NCBI GenBank assembly: GCA_012845835.1
Contig: JABAKD010000021.1
Span: forward strand, 9,342,006-9,406,005
Direction: 5' to 3'
From: Undaria pinnatifida
Taxonomy: Eukaryota > Sar > Phaeophyceae > Laminariales > Alariaceae
DNA length: 64,000 nucleotides
Made by a program: the position numbers and the translations under genes
Shown here: positions 11,375-22,898 of the stretch, in pieces
Position numbering within the stretch: position 1 is the stretch's first letter
Layout of the letters: each line of letters starts with the position of its first letter
Notes under the pieces: model-generated
What the model was told of the DNA's origin: nothing
Database searches by the model: none
Seen by the model: the letters and a program-made list of their open reading frames with translations, nothing else

Positions 11375-11702
11375 CGCAAGTCCCACACTACCCGGAAAGA
11401 TGACATTCCGGGTGGCTATCTCCACCGAACCTGACCCTCAGGGGACAGGCCGGGTCGACATACACACACACCCGTATACAACGGCAGCTTGCGCTGCCGG
11501 GGTTGTAACGAGGGCCAATGATAGGGACAGCTTACGCTATACCTACAATGGGACTCGAAGGGTGCGCCAGCTAGCGTTGGGCTGCGAAAGCAACTGAGTT
11601 AAATCGACACACGACGCGTATGAAAATACGCGGAAGTGTGGTGAGCTAAAGCTTTATTTTTCCCCATCCCCTGGAGGATAAAAAAAAAAAAAAAAAAAAA
11701 AA
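11375..11702 (+). mobile_element. LINE 3' end with poly(A), target duplication AGTTG
   Basis: Duplicated segment A has an uninterrupted site near 2384 (TCAGTTGATTAC). Segment B is interrupted at the same point by this 328-bp insert, with AGTTG at 11370-11374 and again at 11703-11707. The insert ends in a run of 24 A (11680-11703, the last A shared with the duplication). It contains the tail of an open frame that stops at TGA 11595-11597, followed by a short 3' region with the hairpin GCGTATGAAAATACGC. Two other copies, at 40419-40690 and 13991-14076, share the 3' end but start at different internal points. This is the pattern of 5' truncation in target-primed reverse transcription. Confidence 0.8.
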
Positions 11703-12402
11703 AGTTGATTACCAACACTACGAGAGAAAGACTCGTTCTCATGGCCTCAGGCTTCTATAGGTTGGAGGCAGTCCTCTCAGTTACCCGTGTGTTACCTGTG
11801 TGTACGTAGTACTTCAACACCATACATTTTTGTATAGTATACATGTCGAAAATGGTTTTGCGTTCCCGTGCGGTTATGGGAATATAATACTTGCGCTGTG
11901 TACATGGTAGGATGGGAACCAAAATCCACGGAAATTGGACATTATTATTTACGGGATTTGTTTTGTTGGGGTCAACGGGATATGATTCGGTGGGTAAGAT
12001 TTAGGATGGGAATGGAAATAGGTCATTTGGTTGGGCACGGTTTGGATGGGTACAGGAATTGCGATTCATCACGGGACACGTCCCATTTCTTATTCCCGTG
12101 GAAATACCGCTGGAAAAATACCGCGGGAATATGCTAAAAGGGAGGTCAGGTTTTTACGCCTCTACTCTGCAAAATGTCTCGAGTTTTTTTTAACAGGCTC
12201 GTGTTCCGGCAGACAGATAAAAGCCGATTCAGCGCATTTTTACGCTAGCAGCGTCGGGTAGGCACAGCCTACGCTGGTGGTGCGGTGTCCACCCACGACG
12301 GGCTCTCTCCCGATCGCGGGGGGGTGGCAAGATATTCTAACTCGATGGTCTTTTACAACAAACAGTTTGTACGTGGAACTTGGAATTTATGTAACTTTTA
12401 CG

Positions 12403-12444
12403 TTGTGTTGTTGTTGTTGTTGTTGTTGTTGTCGTTGTTGTTGT
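12403..12444 (+). repeat. TTG trinucleotide microsatellite
   Basis: A run of about 13 TTG units with single-base interruptions (one GTC, final TTC). It sits where the homology between segments A and B is lost, in a part of segment B absent from segment A. Confidence 0.85.
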
Positions 12445-13057
12445 TCTCACATTGACTCCCATCAATCAAGTCCGCGGTCACAGGACAGGCTCCGGTCACC
12501 CTGGAGCTGACGAATACCCCAAGGAAAAACAGAAACAACTCAAGGTGTTACACGCATATATCACAGCTGACGCAATCCATGCCTCCTAGAATACTGAAAT
12601 ATGGAGTTAGTCTACGATGTGTCAGGTCCATACCGGTGCATACGTATCATTGCTCGCGCCTGGAAAAACTGACTATACCGCTTGCCACCCGAGAAAGTAC
12701 ATACTACACGTAGTATATATCACTACGCATACGAACGACAGACGCACCAGTCAATTGGATGGAAAAAATGAACAAAAAAGAAGATACTGTAAAGGAAGGA
12801 AGTGAAAAGAGAAATTAAAGAAGAAAATACGAAAACATAAAAGAAAAGAAATGGAAAGACAAGGAAAACGAGAAAAGATGATACAAAAAGAGGAAGCATG
12901 AAAAATCAAAAAATGAAATATAATGACGTTCTTAGCAGACACTAGGAACTGCGACTAAAGACGGCGTTGGGCTCATAGAGGGTATCAAGTGCATCATCAA
13001 TGGCACTGGGGAGAGAACGCCACATGGCGAAGAATTCCGAGAGCGGTCTTACGCTAT

Positions 13058-13335
13058 CTTGTGACGGCCATTGGAAGGCCCACAACTTTCAAGACGACGA
13101 TGATGATGGCCAAACGCAGACTTCAGTCTCTTGGGGCATGACGCCCCCCCCCCCTCCCCTTCCTTCCTCCCTCCTCCCCCCGGCCAATTAGTGATGCCGA
13201 TGGTAGATGGCGCTGCCGCAGCCTTTGCGCGTCGCTCCGCAGCTTTGGGTCTCTCCGTTTCATGCCATGTACCGCCTGCCGTATATTTGTCCAAATACGT
13301 GTACGCATCCTCGCTTCATCGACGGCACTGCTGCT
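13058..13335 (-). repeat. R5 repeat, copy 2
   Basis: Inverted counterpart of 8500-8780 lying inside segment B. Read on the - strand it keeps a frame with HETERPKAAERRAKAAA, then a G-rich run and CPKRLK, parallel to copy 1. No complete gene is present. Confidence 0.5.
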
Positions 13336-13990
13336 GGTACTTTCTGAATGCACAATCATTCTCGCGGCAAAATCCATCAGGGACATGACTGCTGTGTGGT
13401 CTGTGTTTCTGCTGTGTGGTCTGCTGCATTGTCTGCTTTCGCGCGTGCTGTGTGGCCTGGTGCGATGGTGTTGTGCTGTGGTGATTGCGCTGCTGTTTCA
13501 AGTCTCCAAATTGGTGTTTGAGTGTGTGGTTCTGGAGGCGGTACGAGTCGTGCACGTTATTAGTTGGAAGTACGTCGTGCAAAGAGGGGCAGCCGTACCC
13601 CCAGAGTCCCTGCTGATTCTTCATCATACACAGATATACAAAATATGTGGTCACGAACTGTGAAACAGGGTAAACCGAACAAAAAACAGTCGCAATTGAT
13701 CAAGTTTAAGTATTCTAAATGCTACATAGTCTACAGCAGTAGCGTACCGGATACAAGAACACATGAAAAAAAACAAATGAACAGACCACAACAAAAAGAG
13801 AAAAAAATTGAATGAAAAACAATAATGGAAACGACAGCTGTTCTGTAGAATGTGATGGAATATTTGAAAGGAATGGCGGCAAGCAGAGCAACATAAAGAT
13901 ACGTATTATTGGAGAGCAACAACAGTTACCTGTGTCCCGGACAAAACAACACACGAAGCATATAACTGCTGTTCTGCCGTTGCTTGGACG

Positions 13991-14076
13991 TTTTTTTTTT
14001 TTTTTTTTTTTTATTCTCCGGCGGATGGGGAAAAATAAAGCTTTAGCTCACCACACTTCCGCGTATTTTCATACGC
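13991..14076 (-). mobile_element. Short 5'-truncated LINE tail, target duplication GCTTGGACG
   Basis: An 86-bp insert on the - strand consists of 22 T (the poly(A) tail) and the last 64 bases of the LINE 3' region. It is bounded by perfect 9-bp repeats GCTTGGACG at 13982-13990 and 14077-14085. The matching place in segment A (near 3848-3858, TTGCATGTACGAAAAC) has no insert. It shares its 3' sequence with 11375-11702. Confidence 0.85.
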
Positions 14077-14323
14077 GCTTGGACGAAAACAACACAAATC
14101 GGTAGGACAAATGTTTCTTCACGGACAAAGACAACTCGAAGAAACGCAACGAGATACCGGAATAAGGCCGATGGGGAGAGAGGAAGTGAAATAGAGAAAA
14201 TGGAACACATGACGACAGCAAGTCATTACCGATGCCATCTCGCTTTCCCCAATGAACCCAACGAAACCGCCACTCGCTGTATGTATTAATAGTGGGTCCA
14301 GGGCTATATCATCAAAATAATAT

Positions 14324-15265
14324 TACACTTCAGCGGTGAGATCGAAATATTGTGAAAACTCATGCTTGCAAGCTGTGTGTGATATTCCGATCGCGCGTGT
14401 AACGGGTTGTGTGACCTCACCAAGGATATAGGTCGGCGACTCCCCGTGCAACTACAGTGTGGCTATCATGGTCAACAGGGTGATGTTGGTTAGTCTGTGC
14501 GCGGAAACTATAAAACCCGTTTCTGAGGGGGACGAAATCTGACAGCAGTGGAAGGAAATGCATCAGTTTATCAAGGTGAATCCTGTAGGTCGAAAAACCG
14601 GTGAGGGGAGGGCGGAGGTTTGAGGGACGTGGGGGCTTGGTTTTGATCAAAAGGGAGCGGGGGGGCGGGAAGGGCGGGGCAGCCCAATTTGTGCGTGGAA
14701 ACTATGAATCGTTCAAGAGAATAAATCGGACGGTTTGGGAAAGAGCGCACCATTTTATCATTAGGGGGCGGGACGGGCGGGACAGCTCAATCTGTGCGTG
14801 GAAACTATACATCCTCTAAGGGGATAAATGTGACGGTTTTGGAGAGAATGCATCAGTTTATCATGTATATTCTGTACGTCGTACAACCAGTGAGTAGAGG
14901 ACGGAGTGTTCGAGGGGGTGGGGGTGGTTGAGAGGTAGGGGGGGGGGGGAGGTGGGCGGGGGGGGGGGGGGGGGGCGAAAGGGCTTTAGGTTGCATAGAT
15001 GTAGGGGTTGCTACACTCGTGGTGCTAGGTCTAGGCGATGGTGCGGGTGGTGGGCAAAGAGGCGGCGTTGGGGGCGAGGGGTGGGTGGGAATTGCAGCCG
15101 CGGCATGGATGGCTCTAGAAAGATAATAATAAAGGTGATATCCATTGCGTAAAAGTGTTTATTACTCTAGTGGATTTTTATATTAAGTGGGGCGTTTGAG
15201 CGAGATAAATCGGGGAAAAAATATCGGGGGGGGGGGGGAGGGTTTTCAAGAGGTTGAGGTCTATA
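14324..15265 (+). repeat. R1 repeat, long copy in segment B
   Basis: Starts at TTACACTTCAGCGGTGAG and carries the full R1 module order, including both internal units, the G tract (14938-14976), the TTGCATAGATGTAGGG block, the GCATGGATGGCTCTAGAAAG block and the distal TGGGGCGTTTGAGC block. It is the counterpart of 4362-5250 in segment A. Confidence 0.7.
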
Positions 15266-15532
15266 ATATAGTAACACACGCTCCGCATACTATTTATAGT
15301 CGAACTTGTTTGTTGACACACGATCTACCATTTATGTTGTCTCCGTTTTATTTCACGAAAGCTCTTCTCCGCCTTGACCCTATGCCATCTTGTCATGATA
15401 CGCTTCGACGCGTCGACGATCTCCCGGTGCCAATTTCCACTTATCTTAACCGTTCTAGGCTATAGCACCGTCTTTACTGCGAACAGTAAATAAATAGGAG
15501 CTATCTTATAAATATTTCACGAATGAAAAGAC

Positions 15533-15690
15533 ACACTTCAGGTTTGCGATCGGTTGAAAGGGATTTCGATCAAAACCCAGCTTTGCACGCTGAGTGTGAT
15601 ACTTCGATCGGGTGTATTGCGGGTGCATATCCTCGTGAAGGATGCAGATCGGTGACTCCCCTACTAATGCCATGGTCAACAGCACCAAAG
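15533..15690 (+). repeat. Diverged R1 terminal block
   Basis: Counterpart of 5553-5712, with the order TTTGCGATCGG, AAAACCCAGCTTTGCA, GTGTGATACTTCGATCG, CAGATCGGTGACTCCC. It is part of the duplicated segment. Confidence 0.55.
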
Positions 15691-16985
15691 ACGTCAGCCT
15701 TGTTCTACGCACGGAAATGGATACCCCGTACTGAGGATGACAAAAACAGACCTCTGTTAAAGTTTTGTATGCATACAAGTCATATCGTATTAGTGTCAGA
15801 AACCTATTGGAGTGGGTTATTGTTGTACTTAGTGACCAGGCCAGAATATTCGCCAGCGGTTTCATCAAACACGTCATGCTATAGACACGACGTCATTACA
15901 TGTAGACACGAGATGTTACTGCGAAAAACCGCAAAAATGTTGGCGTATAAGGTACATAAATACCTCTCCGCCCAACCCCCATCCGCTTCCTTCCCTCTTT
16001 CCCTCCCTCTCTGGGTTTTGTCCTCGTTGTTCGTGGACGTGTCAGGAAGATATATAATGCACCTTTGCGAACTCCAACAACCTGAAAAACGCCACATCAT
16101 CGCCACACGCTGCATGCATTTTATTCTTACGTTTTGATGTATGTTTTTTTTTTTTCCGGGTAGATGATCGCAGCCACCCCCGTCTAGCGGCCTTTCCTAT
16201 CGAAGGACTTTTTGTCCGAGTGTCAAGGTTTTTAAATACATTTTTGAGCCCTGATTGCAACGGTAAATTAAGCGAAAACCCGCATTCTTGGGCTTCCGGC
16301 AGCGTCTCCAGCCCCCTTACAAACCGGGCGGACGCTAGGGGCCGAGCTACGCTCTGCGTTACTCGTTTCCCTCGGCCAGTACTGTGTAATGCTGCAGAAC
16401 TGGTCCATTAGTCTATGGTAATTGGTTTTTAGTACATACAGTATAGTTAAAAATGTTGACCGAGTGAGCCAGTGCCCAGAGCCAACCTGCGTCGAAAGGT
16501 CTGCTGGGCGTATATCAAACACGTTTTAGGCCGCGCAACCTGTTCGTCGCAGGCGAAAACAATTTTCGACGTTCTCCTGACGAACATAGGTCCGGTCGCA
16601 GACAAAAATTATTATTGACGTTGATCAGGGGAATGCATGTATGTGATAATGGCACCGCATAATTGTAAACACACGACTTACAAAAGCCGTAAGAGCCTGC
16701 TGGGTGAAGAAAAACACTTTCGGCCGGGAGGAATATGTGTACCTATACTTCCTTACCTTTTGGCTTCCAACGGTTTTGAAGGATAGCCCTCGCTGACGCT
16801 ACTTTGGGCTGACGTAGCAGACGTGCTTTGTGTACTTAACGACGGTTGGTTGTAACTTCGATCATTTCTGCGCCGCGAATCGTCACGACCCCATTCAACC
16901 CAAAACATACCCGCACGCACATACACGACCTTGACTTTATTTTTCACCCATCCCCTGCTTAAGACGCCTACGCTACGGCAGCTGT

Positions 16986-17444
16986 GTGTCCACGTCTACC
17001 CTTCCCCCCCACCTTCTCACACAATCGCACAGGGTTCACCCAACATATATTTTAACTTACAAGAGCGCACCTGACCGCGGCGTACGATACTACAGAGAAA
17101 GCAGCCGCAACTGAGGCGCAAGTTGTCCAGAACACGGGTCTGCATTCTTGTCCATCTCGTCATTTAGGGTGAGTTATTGGTCTTGTTAACATTTCCAAGC
17201 TGGCGTGAAATGTTGGTTTGCTTGACATTGAACCTTGTCAGGCCATTACTCAACCACTAGAAGCTGAGCGCTTTGGCTGTAGCAGCGGTCGCGTACGTAA
17301 GATGGTGACCTAAACTAGGCACGAAATGTATGCTGCGCGACACGTACACGACAAGCGTCTTGAACACTGCCCCAAACGCCTTTCGCACCGCCCAACATTC
17401 TTCATCGTACCCTCGCGAGGGAGAGTGTGTTTGCAACGAGTTTT
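16986..17444. other. Unassigned stretch
   Basis: Nothing recognised between the end of segment B and the small TIR element at 17445. The overlapping antisense frames at 17310-17565 mostly read into the TIR element and are not called. Confidence 0.4.
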
Positions 17445-17714
17445 GACCAAGGCTACATTAGGGGGGGGTACCCCCATTTTCACTGGTGTGTTTGAGCCAC
17501 TCGCACGAGTGGCTCTGTACCCCACGGATGAAGATGGTTTAGGCATTTGTTTCGGCGCAGCTTAGATCACCTTTGCATTGCGGATTAATTTCGTCAATGT
17601 AAATCATGAAGAATACGTAAGATCGCATAGGAACAAAGGGGTTACTCGCGCGAGTGACCCCTGGCCACTGAAATAAAAGGCGCAAAAGGGGACCCCCTTA
17701 TTGTAGCCTGGGTC
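17445..17714 (-). mobile_element. Small TIR element (MITE-like), copy 2
   Basis: Inverted copy of 4034-4295, 270 bp. Ends are GACCAAGGCTACATTAGGGG and the reverse complement of GACCCAGGCTACAATAAGGG. It keeps both internal palindromes (CCACTCGCACGAGTGG and ACTCGCGCGAGT). TTTT lies directly outside both ends and may be the target duplication. A weaker match to its GAGCC..CTCTGTAC part occurs at about 18747-18783. Confidence 0.65.
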
Positions 17715-18009
17715 TTTTACATACACCACGTCTACCCGACATTTGTTGTTTCTATCCGACGCCCGTTGGTTAGGGTTAGTTATTCAAACGAAAAACTTAT
17801 TTATACATACATAGTCTATGTACTACCTGGTATATGTTTTCATTCTATTCTTTCTCGCACAACTCTCGCCTCCTTCCCAGTAGTAGCTCAGATCCGGTGT
17901 CCTAGAGCGGGGCCTCCTCCTCAGGCTCTCCAACTCAACGTCTCCAAGACTTTGGGGTTGTGTTGCAGCTTACACGAGCATACCCCCAGCCTACTACGAA
18001 AGCGTTGCC

Positions 18010-18285
18010 TCCCCAGTGCATAAAAAAAACATGTCAGACTGTGAGAAAAGAGCAATCTTAATAGGAGAAAAAATAGAAAAGATCAGAAAAGAAAAGAAAA
18101 ACCAAAAAAACAATGCAAAACAAACATCCGGTGTTCTGCAGATTGTGACGTAAAATATCGGAAAGGAAAGGGTGCAGGAACAAGTCGTGCCAAATAACAG
18201 GGACTGCATCTACCTGTGTTGCACGGACAAAAACAACACGAAGAAGAATAGATACCGGTATACGGCCTGTGGAATGGGGAACAAG
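18010..18285 (+). repeat. Third partial copy of the duplicated segment
   Basis: Resembles 3640-3930 and 13790-14150: an A-rich run, GAAATATC/AAAATATCGGAAAGGAAAG, GACAAAAACAACACGAAG, GATACCGG..TA.GGCC. It shows that part of the duplicated segment behaves as a dispersed repeat. Confidence 0.5.
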
Positions 18286-20040
18286 GAAGTTCGAAAATAT
18301 AAACCTAGAACGTGTGTGTCGCTAAGCTAAAATCCACGTACGTGGTGTTTTCAAGTTGCGACAGTTCCATGACGTTTGCCTAGTTCGTCAAATGGTTAAT
18401 CGATGCGCCTATTTTGTTTGCCCTCCGGCTGGCAGGTGACATTCATGTCGTATGAGCTTTTACTGCAACTCTATGTTATCTTTCTTGCTGCCTTCAGAAT
18501 GACCTAGATTCCTTGACCAACGTAATAAAATTAACTTATTATTATACCGGTAGTGTCTATGGTTCCGAGTTGTGGTCATATTTTATTTTCGAGTGTCCTC
18601 GTAGACAATGCAGTTTGTCACGACCGTGCGCGTTGAACGTTTGTGAGGGCATTTCATTCGGGGCAGCGCCTCCAATGAGGATTGAGAGTAAACAGAAAGG
18701 CTACGGTACCTCGGGCGGTCGCTCCTTGTTCAATCAATCGTGGATTTGAGCCGCTGGCACAAGTGACTCTGTACGTCACGGCCGCGACAGAAAAGATTGA
18801 AGGCGACTAACTCGTCACCCGGTAGAAACGGTCGCCCCGGTGGCGTATGAGGTTTTCCTCGAGCCTGGCATAGGTCGGTCTCGTGAGTTCGAGCTCCATC
18901 GAGTGCATATTCGTATAAATTTGTCTGGACTTTTTCTCGCGCACAAATTGACCTGCGGAAAGGACGAGATAGTGAGTTAGCAACACTCGATGAAGAATCG
19001 ACGAGCAGCGGAATTGCTGAACTCTATGCGCGACAAAAAATTGATGGCAAGAACAGGGGGGGCAATGGGACGACAGCTGTGACCACGGCTTGTCTGGGAG
19101 CTGAAAAGTATAATTGTGAGGGGAAAAAAAGCTAACCTTTCCACTGTTAACAGCTCCATTGTGGGTTAACGTGGCACATATGAAACAACTCGGAACACGG
19201 ACTGCAAGAAGAACAGGGGGGCATGGGCTGCACTATCCCTAGTGTTGCAGAGACACTTTTGCGCAAATACAAAATACAAATACGACTTCAAACGTCACTA
19301 CATCAGCAACACGCGCGGAAGTTACGCACATGGTCGTCCCAAAGGAGTCGACTTTACTTTTGGCCAGGTGACCGTGCATTGGGAAGTGGAATCCACTACC
19401 AAGCAGTCGCGTTACGACGTTAAACGTGACAAAAAATCTCAGCTACTACTCCCGTCAAAGATCGCGTTCGGTCGGCCGCCTCGGTGCGGTCACGTTACCA
19501 GCTCGACGACGAAAGCTTCGAAGCTCACTGCGCCGTCGACAATCACCCATGACCTGGCAATGGCTTTGAGAACGACCACGCTCAGTCTCGTGCGGTGGGA
19601 ATTGCTGGTACAGAATAGGCGGTGCTGCTTCCCGATCCTCTACACGGCCGTGTACTTTAATTTTCAAAGAAGTATCTTCCTTAAAAAAGCTTGAAATTTA
19701 AAAGGTCGGTGTCTTGTTATCAAAGTTTGAGGCTGGAGGGGAAACGTTTGATTGTGTGTATCATACGCATATTTACTCACAACACGTGTTTCATTCGCTC
19801 GTCATTCAAATACCTAAAAAGCAAGCGCAGACAGCACCTACCTGCAGTGGCACAGAAATGCATAGATGTCAGCGCACAAGTCAACCCTGAGGAATCTTCA
19901 AAATGTTGAAGTCAACAAATTCACCCCTGTATCACAACAACCGAAGTAGCAACCCGCATCTGCACGACCTCGCTATCTCACATACTATACACACAACAGT
20001 TGCTGTGCAACTGCTATGTACAATGCTGTCATCACCGCCC
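18286..20040. other. Unassigned stretch
   Basis: Several short open frames occur (the longest is 19242-19694, +, without an ATG start), but none has a recognisable motif or splice context. A tRNA-like fragment is noted at 18826-18905. Otherwise nothing is seen. Confidence 0.35.
18826..18905 (+). other. tRNA-like fragment (possible SINE head)
   Basis: TGGCGTATGAGG at 18841-18852 resembles an internal A box, and GAGTTCGAGCTCC at 18885-18897 resembles a B box 44 bp later. A GAGGTTTTCCTC hairpin and a CCTGGCATAGG hairpin lie between them. The T-arm does not pair over five bases, so this is not a functional tRNA. It could be a tRNA relic or tRNA-derived repeat. Confidence 0.25.
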
Positions 20041-20048
20041 AGAATGAA

Positions 20049-21225
20049 TTATCTCAGGGCTCGCATGGAAACAAATGGGAAGGGAATCCCATCCAATATA
20101 GGATGGGATGGGAATGGGATGGGAATCCCACAGTGGGATACGCGCTTGCCATCCCACCAAGTCCGATCCCATCTAAAGTTCCTGCCCCACTTACTCCCAC
20201 CTAATCGATATAGCACCGCTCCCATCGCACCTGCTTCCCACCCCACCATCGGCACAGCTACTCCCGCCCCAATCCCACTGTAAAAGTAGCAACTCCCGTC
20301 CCAGTGTACACTGTGAGCGAAAAACTTCCCATATGCCAGTTCCCCATTTTATCCCAAAAAGAATGGTTGAGAAGACTATATTCCATAGGCTCACCAAGCA
20401 CCTCATCCTTGGGCTAGGGAAATTGTTGAGAGATTGGAATGCTTTGACGGAAAGCAGAAGTCGAACAAAAAAGCAGCAGTTAACGCCAAGAACGCTGCGG
20501 CCGGTCCCACGGATGTTTTTTTTGTTCGAGTTTCGTAGGAAGATGAGAGTGCAGACTAGACAGTAGACCTTTGTCCGTGTTCATTTTTCATTTTTCCATT
20601 GGATGCATTCATGTACCCATTTTAGCTTATTATTTTCTCGTCTACTTTGTTTAGCGTTGGTGGGGCATTTTTATTGATCCTTGGAGTTAACACAAGTTAA
20701 CACACCCGTGCAAATATTGTTTGCTTTTCGATCGGGGTTTTGGTTGTTGATATATCTTTGGTTTCGTTTTGGGCTACCAATTTATCAATTCATAAGACAA
20801 TGAGACGACCATGAACGTTCTTCTGCTGGTCTGCTTGCAAGCCACACTTTTGGTCCACGCGGTGTATGTCTGCTGAGGAAGGGCTACCTACTCCCCCGCA
20901 GGATCCCAGATTGTCTTTCCCGGTGTTGTCCCATTCTGAATCCCATGTTAAATCCCACATTTCCCGACGGCGTCACGCCAGCATCCCCCCTATGACACAA
21001 CAGTCCCATCCCATCCCATCTCGATTTTTGTGGATTCCCATTTGCCCCCATCATTGCAAAACAGTCCAACTTCCCGTCCCATTCCTATCCCAAGTAAAAC
21101 GCAAGCGGTCCCATTCCCATTTTTTCAAGTGGGAGCGGCGACAAATGACCATGAAATCCCATCCCACACAAACATGGGACCCAAAAATATCCCGCCTGGG
21201 GCGAGCGAAATCCTCCAATCCCACT
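20049..21225. repeat. GGGAT/ATCCC-rich mobile-element relic
   Basis: Short GGGAT-type units (GGGATGGGAATGGGATGGG and its complement ATCCCATCCC) cluster at both ends, 20070-20280 and 20880-21200, with an ordinary 600-bp centre. The left edge, near CAGGGCTCGCATGG, resembles a hAT-type CAGGG end, but no matching right end was found. The frames across it are shadows of the ATCCC units. Confidence 0.45.
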
Positions 21226-21734
21226 TGCATGGGGCCGACGGACCCGTGCAAGGCCTTGGAATTATCATCTTCGTTCGTTCCAGTGTCTGGAATATGCGCC
21301 TTAAGGCTTGCAAGGGCATCGTCGAAAACGAAACAGCCGCGATGTCAATCCCCTTGGTTAGATCAACACCTTGTGTCCTGCACGACAAAGACAGATGCGT
21401 TAAGAAGGGCCCTAGGCGTGCCACCGAAGGTTGCTGCGGACAGGACACTTGATCGCGTTTACGACCGACAACTCGCGCTCGCACCCGATTGTCTGCTACT
21501 CCCGAATAACTGATGTAGAGTATACCTACACATATTAGTGCGATCGCATGGCCGGGAACTATTCGAAACATTGAAACCCCATATCCTTTTGTATTTACGA
21601 ACCTTTGAAGCCGTGTTTCCTGTTCCAGACAGAGAAAATAGTAATAAATTTGAACTTGAGTTCCTTAACAATAGAAAGCTCCGACGAAATATCACAAAAA
21701 GAAAACGGTTCTTCTTTACGATTTTTCGTCCTCG

Positions 21735-22781
21735 TGCACGGTGGGTTTTCTCCAAATTAAAAATATTACGGTGCTGTTCGGTGCGGTTATTACAACTCGG
21801 GAATCTTGCGGTGCGGTTTGGTGAAGCGAAGTTCCTACTACTACAGTGCGGTCAGTGCGATTCTCAAAAGTTCGAAATGTTGTTTGAGCTGTTCGGTGCT
21901 TTCCTGTATTCCATGGTGCAGTTCGGTGCGGTTCTCAGAGATCAGGAATCGTACCGTGTGTTTCGGTGCTGTGATAAATTTCACATTGCGGTTCTTCTGT
22001 GGGTTTTCTACGGTTCTTTTGTGCGATTTCTGTTTTTGTTACGGTGCGGGGCCAATTCCCGCAGGGAAGCCCGTTTAAACCCGTGTTTTGTCTACGGTTC
22101 ACCGCATGAATACACCGCACAAAACCGCGGTTTCGTACGGTTCTCTTGTAGTAGTTAGTTGTTGGTATTACAGATGTCCGTTACATTCATATTCATAATA
22201 TTTTCACGGGTTCATGTAATTTTTAGTTTAAATCTTTTAATCAGTTTATTGATAATAAGTGATGTTGGTTTGTAAATATATATACCATCAGATCAAATAA
22301 AATATCGGGGACACTCTTTTCATGCTTTTGACCCGAAATCTTCAGAAGAAATCGTCGTGAACCGTGCGAAACCGTGACCCTATAGCACCGTTCCGTGGTC
22401 AATAGAACCGCGTTTTTGCGACGGTTTCAAGTCAACCGCACCTAAAAATAGCAGGGGTCCATTTAGACAAACGGTTTCTTTGCATGATGCACACGGCGCA
22501 TTGCGGTTTCGATGTCACTTCAGCGCTGCGGGTTGGTGCGGTGTTCGTATATTATTGTAAACCCTACGGTGGGGTGCGGTGCTGTGAAATATCCTACGGG
22601 GCGCTTTGGTCCAGTCTTGTAAATAAATAAGAATCGTAATTTTTTTCGTGCGGTTCGGTAAATTAATGTAGTATTTCAAGGTGCGGTTTCGTACGGTTTT
22701 CAAGAGGACAAAAATCCTATGGTGCGATTCGGTGCCGATAACCGCGCCAAACCGCACCGAACCGACATGAAAATCCGTGCA
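21735..22781. mobile_element. GGTGCGGTT-rich element with imperfect terminal inverted repeats
   Basis: About 1.05 kb filled with variants of TTCGGTGCGGTT at the left and its complement AACCGCACCGAACCG at the right, with an AT-rich centre (22140-22320). The outer ends TGCACGG..GGGTTTTC (21735) and GAAAATCCGTGCA (22769-22781) are imperfect inverted repeats. No transposase frame remains: the 206-codon frame at 21538-22158 crosses the left border and is made of the repeat. Confidence 0.45.
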
Positions 22782-22898
22782 GTGAAAAAGTCTGAAAGAA
22801 TGACCGCAAAAACACTTCGCCGGCAACAGAGAACCATTTATTTTTATTTTGCCATTATACGTTGAAATTACCGAAAAATACCCGGAAAACGAAAAAAC

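Larger units (their letters stand above)
10810..16985 (+). repeat. Segmental duplication, copy B
   Basis: Collinear with 1815-7035 (see there for shared blocks), in the same orientation and offset by about 9-10 kb. It is longer because of two LINE 3'-end insertions (11375-11702, 13991-14076) and an unrelated stretch at about 12400-13590 that includes an R5 copy and a TTG microsatellite. In return it lacks the small TIR element at 4034-4295. The substitution level suggests an old duplication, or two copies of a large composite element. Confidence 0.75.

Noticed and set aside
20811..20861. MNVLLLVCLQATLLVHA followed by GTGTAT as a signal-peptide first exon
   Set aside because: It looks like a signal peptide, but it lies inside the GGGAT-rich element, 16 kb from the LRR gene, with no acceptor exon to join.
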